From Aptenodytes patagonicus (Eukaryota; Chordata; Aves; Sphenisciformes; Spheniscidae): a stretch of DNA of 64,000 nt. The number at the start of each line of letters is the position of its first letter. The stretch's first letter is position 1. Below are positions 61,172-64,000 of this stretch, piece after piece. The stretch covers positions 22,165,964 through 22,229,963 of the forward strand of contig NC_134958.1 of assembly GCF_965638725.1 (NCBI RefSeq), read 5' to 3'. Both the position numbers and the translations under genes were made by a program. The notes under the pieces are model-generated. The model had not been told where the DNA came from. It did no database searches and saw nothing but the letters and a program-made list of their open reading frames with translations.

Positions 61172-61861
61172 TCTTCTGCATCTGTAGGCAGGCACAGGAG
61201 CCGAAGAGCAATGAGGCGCATTCACCAATCAAGCAATTCCCTGGCTGTCTTTGAGCTTGGAAAGCAGGGGGAGAGGTCGGAAGGCCATACCCCTGTGTGC
61301 CCGCTTTGGAGGTTCATATCCCAGGCTAGAGGGGTCGGATCCTACTGACTGAAGGAGGATTTTCAGTTCTTCCCACAGCCGTGTCCCACACAGCAGCTCA
61401 CGGGAACAGAGCAGCTCTGCCCAAACTCCTTCCTAGCAATGACCACCATCCTTGGTCCTTCCAGACCAGTTTCCCCACCTGCTGTTTCTCCAGCTGGCTT
61501 CAGATCCCAGTGACCTGCCCCCCCAAACCCCAGACCAGAAGTGATTGGAAACATTTCTCCCAAGAGTTGGCTTGATCCACCCAGGGGGGAAACAAAGGCA
61601 CGGCGTGGCTGCAGGGTGCTGGATCAGAGCCAGGACATCTCCCAGCCAAGCTGGCGTCCTCACCTCTTCACCTTAGCACAAGTTCAGATGAGAGAGGACA
61701 GCAAGAGACTGTCACACCCCAGAGACCCAGACTCCTCACCCCAGGCGGGAGGGGGCAGGAAATACCGAAGGCAAAACTACTGATGTGAGCCAGGATTTGG
61801 CTCCAGGACCCCTTCCCCGTGGGCGAGAGGGGAATGAGTACTGGAGAGGCACCAGCATCTT

Positions 61862-63397
61862 TCAACACTTTTCCTTGCTCTTTATGGCTCCTGGGAAATG
61901 GCTGCCTGCCGAGGTCTCGTGGCTTGCAGCCAACTGCTCCTGGCGCTGGAAGAACACCTTGACCTTGCTCAGGTTTTGGACTCTCTTCTGGGACCTCTGC
62001 CGGTGAGTGTTGATGAGATAGCACAATTCCTGGAGCCCCTTCTCGCCGTTCTGCTGGTAGAGCAACCAGAGCGTAGCAAGGCCGATGTTTTGGGTGGCCA
62101 ATGTTTGGGCTGATGGCTTGGTGAGGAGCTTCTCGTCCACCAAGGGCTGAAGGGAGATGAAGGAGTCCAGGCTGGTTTGACTGAGGATCAGCCTGGGTTT
62201 CTTCACCGGGTTGACATCCAGGACGTCGCACAGGTACTTCACGATGTTGGCGTTCTCCATGGCGCTGCTGTCACCGAAGTGCCACCAGAGGTAAGTGCTG
62301 GCCAAGTTCTTCAGCTTGTAGTTATCCCTCTCAGGGACCTCCTCCCTAACCAGGGGCAAAATGTCCAGGAAGCCGTACACAACAGAGCTGAACTCCTCCT
62401 TCTTGTTCATGACCATCAGCGCTTTCAAGAGGGTGGGAAAGGGGAGTGACCAGAGACCAAAGCCACACAGGATGGGCCTGTGGACAGTGTTGAGGTGGCA
62501 CAGCAGATTCCTCAGACCGATCTCGTAGACCCTATTGTTGGCCATCAGGGTGGGCAAATATTTCACTGGATGAATCAGGACTGGGAATATTTTCTCTCCA
62601 TCTACCACCGTCATCTGAATGGTTTCATTTTCTAGAGAAGAGGAGGGGAAAGGGAAAGAGGATTGGAGAGGGAGAAAAGGCAGAATTAGTCTCGTATTCA
62701 GTAGGAAAACAAAACATTGCTTGAGTTGCTCAGCCCCTAACAGCCTTCACCATCGACAGCAGCTGGGGGGCTGACCCATCATTTCACCTATCTCCACCAT
62801 TCAGTCACACCCTCAGCTTCCAGCATCTCCAAAGTCCTTCAGGAGTGTCCTTCCCATCAACACTCACACGTCCTGCAGTGGGATCTTTCCCCCCACCAGG
62901 AACACGAGGTCTTTTACAGCTTTCTGAGGGTGGACTAAGGACAGGGGCTTGAGAAGTAAAATCCACCTCGCCCAAGAGGCATTGGCCCATGGGAAGGAGA
63001 AGCAGGGGAGCCCATGTTGACACAACGGCGCAAGGGCTGGTTAACTGGCTGAGCAATCTCAGAGAAATCTGCCCATGGCCCTGTGGCTCCACGTTCCTCC
63101 AGATGTCTTGAAACTCAAAGGCAAGGCCTCTTGGGAGCTCAGGATATTGTGAGATATCCACGTCCACGGTGGACGTGCCCGAACTTCCACCCCCCACCCC
63201 CCCCGCAAAAAAAGAGACCCTGACGGATGTGGGGATCTGTGCTGGCTGCAACATGGGACCTCCCCACTTAGGATCTTACTCGAAATCTTCACGTCAAAGA
63301 AGACCAGGGACCCTTGTCTCGTGTCCAGCGTGTCCTGGCTGCTGATGGGAAAGCTCTTGTCGAGGATATTGCTGAGGTTATCGAGCAGACTGGGGTC
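61862..63397 (-). CDS. PML: PML-like gene, last two recognised coding exons (exonuclease-like domain); continues beyond window
   Basis: Exons 63280-63397 and 61862-62631 join in phase (TCG A|AA AAT GAA) and end at TGA. The translation matches the C-terminal domain unique to human PML isoform I: VFFDVKIS-KNETIQM (human VFFDLKIDNETQKI), RPILCGFGLWSLPFPTLLKAL, EFSSVVYGFLDILPLVRE, YKLKNLASTYL, SAMENANIVKYLCDVL and SLDSFISLQPLV. The domain has a DEDDh-exonuclease-like fold but, as in mammals, the first motif reads D-x-K rather than D-x-E, so nuclease activity is unlikely. PML organises nuclear bodies; the RING/B-box/coiled-coil exons would lie past 64000. An open minus-strand stretch at 63925-64000 ending before a possible GTGAGC donor may be another exon but could not be matched. 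Birds can carry several PML-like copies, so orthology is not certain. Confidence 0.8.
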
Positions 63398-64000
63398 CTG
63401 GAAGAGCACACAATTTGCTTTTAATAAATGTCACAGGAAGAACCAGGGCAGCAGCTCTGGGCACTCGTGTGTCCTGGAGGCTACCAAAGCTCAGGGATCT
63501 ACTCAAACTGCCTGCTAGAGGACTTGGGGTGTAATAAGCCCCTCTGGTTGGTCATGAAGACTTGCCTCCTCCGGCACTGCAAAACAAAGTGACATGCATA
63601 CTCCACGCATGTCCACACAGGACGGCTCGCTTGGATCCTTCCCGACCGGCTTTCTGCTCAGAAGTGACAGAAAAGTTGGGGCTACCCAACATCTCCCCTC
63701 TGGCTGTGAGCCAAGGGCCTAACCCAGCAAACAGCAGGCAGGGAAGGGAAGCTGCCCATTTCTAAAACCTTTTCTGAAGAGCTGGTCACCAGCTTTTGGT
63801 CGCACAGACTGTCACGGGAACTGCTCGGTGCTGCAAAGTAACAACAAAACCCCATCCATCCATAGCCTCAAAGAGGAGGTGAGGTTTTGGACTGCCTCTT
63901 CTTGCTGGCCTTCATTTTGGCTGCTCACCACTTTGGCGTCACCAAGATGGTATCTACCAAGGTCTCCAAGCTGCTGGGCAGCCCAGTTCCCCCAGAAGTG

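Noticed and set aside
63925-64000. Possible further PML-like exon at the window edge
   Set aside because: Open in one frame with a GTGAGC donor, but the peptide did not match remembered PML sequence and the 5' end is cut off.

Overview
The window is vertebrate nuclear DNA, almost certainly from a bird and probably a neoavian. It has small introns, a 5'-truncated CR1 LINE with the avian 3' tail, a solo LTR of a type common in birds, very GC-rich intergenic DNA like that of microchromosomes, and the gene order SIN3A-MAN2C1-NEIL1-COMMD4, which matches human 15q24. Gene models were built by hand from splice sites, reading phase and similarity to remembered vertebrate proteins. No alignment program was run.

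Layout: (1) 1-17970 (+), the 3' two thirds of SIN3A, a corepressor scaffold: 12 coding exons and a long 3' UTR with several polyadenylation signals. (2) 18540-33100 (+), complete MAN2C1, the cytosolic alpha-mannosidase: 26 coding exons, an NRF1-site CpG promoter, one GC-AG intron and a CR1 LINE in an intron. (3) 33386-38230 (-), complete NEIL1, a DNA glycosylase with 9 coding exons, convergent with MAN2C1. (4) 38239-40139 (-), complete COMMD4, 8 coding exons, 199 aa, lying tightly head-to-tail upstream of NEIL1. (5) 40432-48263, a large inverted repeat (two arms of about 3.8 kb, loop about 190 bp) with no recognisable protein gene. It has mirror-image CCAAT/GC-box arrays at its core, mirror-image polyadenylation signals, and a degenerate tandem array in each arm that reads as repeated AATAAA on one strand and repeated 3' splice-site-like TTTATTTCAG on the other. 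(6) 48714-51397 (-), ZP3, an egg-coat zona pellucida protein (9 exons, 444 aa). (7) 55310-58927 (-), a tandem ZP3 paralogue with the same exon structure (454 aa). (8) 60366-60935, a solo LTR with 5-bp target duplications. (9) 61166-63397 (-), the last two coding exons recognised for a PML-like gene (exonuclease-like C-terminal domain), which continues past the window edge.

The genes are mostly unrelated housekeeping functions (chromatin repression, free-oligosaccharide breakdown, base-excision repair, Commander endosomal recycling). They are followed by an oocyte-specific ZP3 pair and a nuclear-body gene. The feature I cannot explain with known families is the inverted repeat between COMMD4 and ZP3. 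It could be real (a gene-converted palindrome with its own head-to-head promoters) or partly an assembly product. The arms differ by indels and a private 47-bp duplication, which argues against a simple fold-back artefact.
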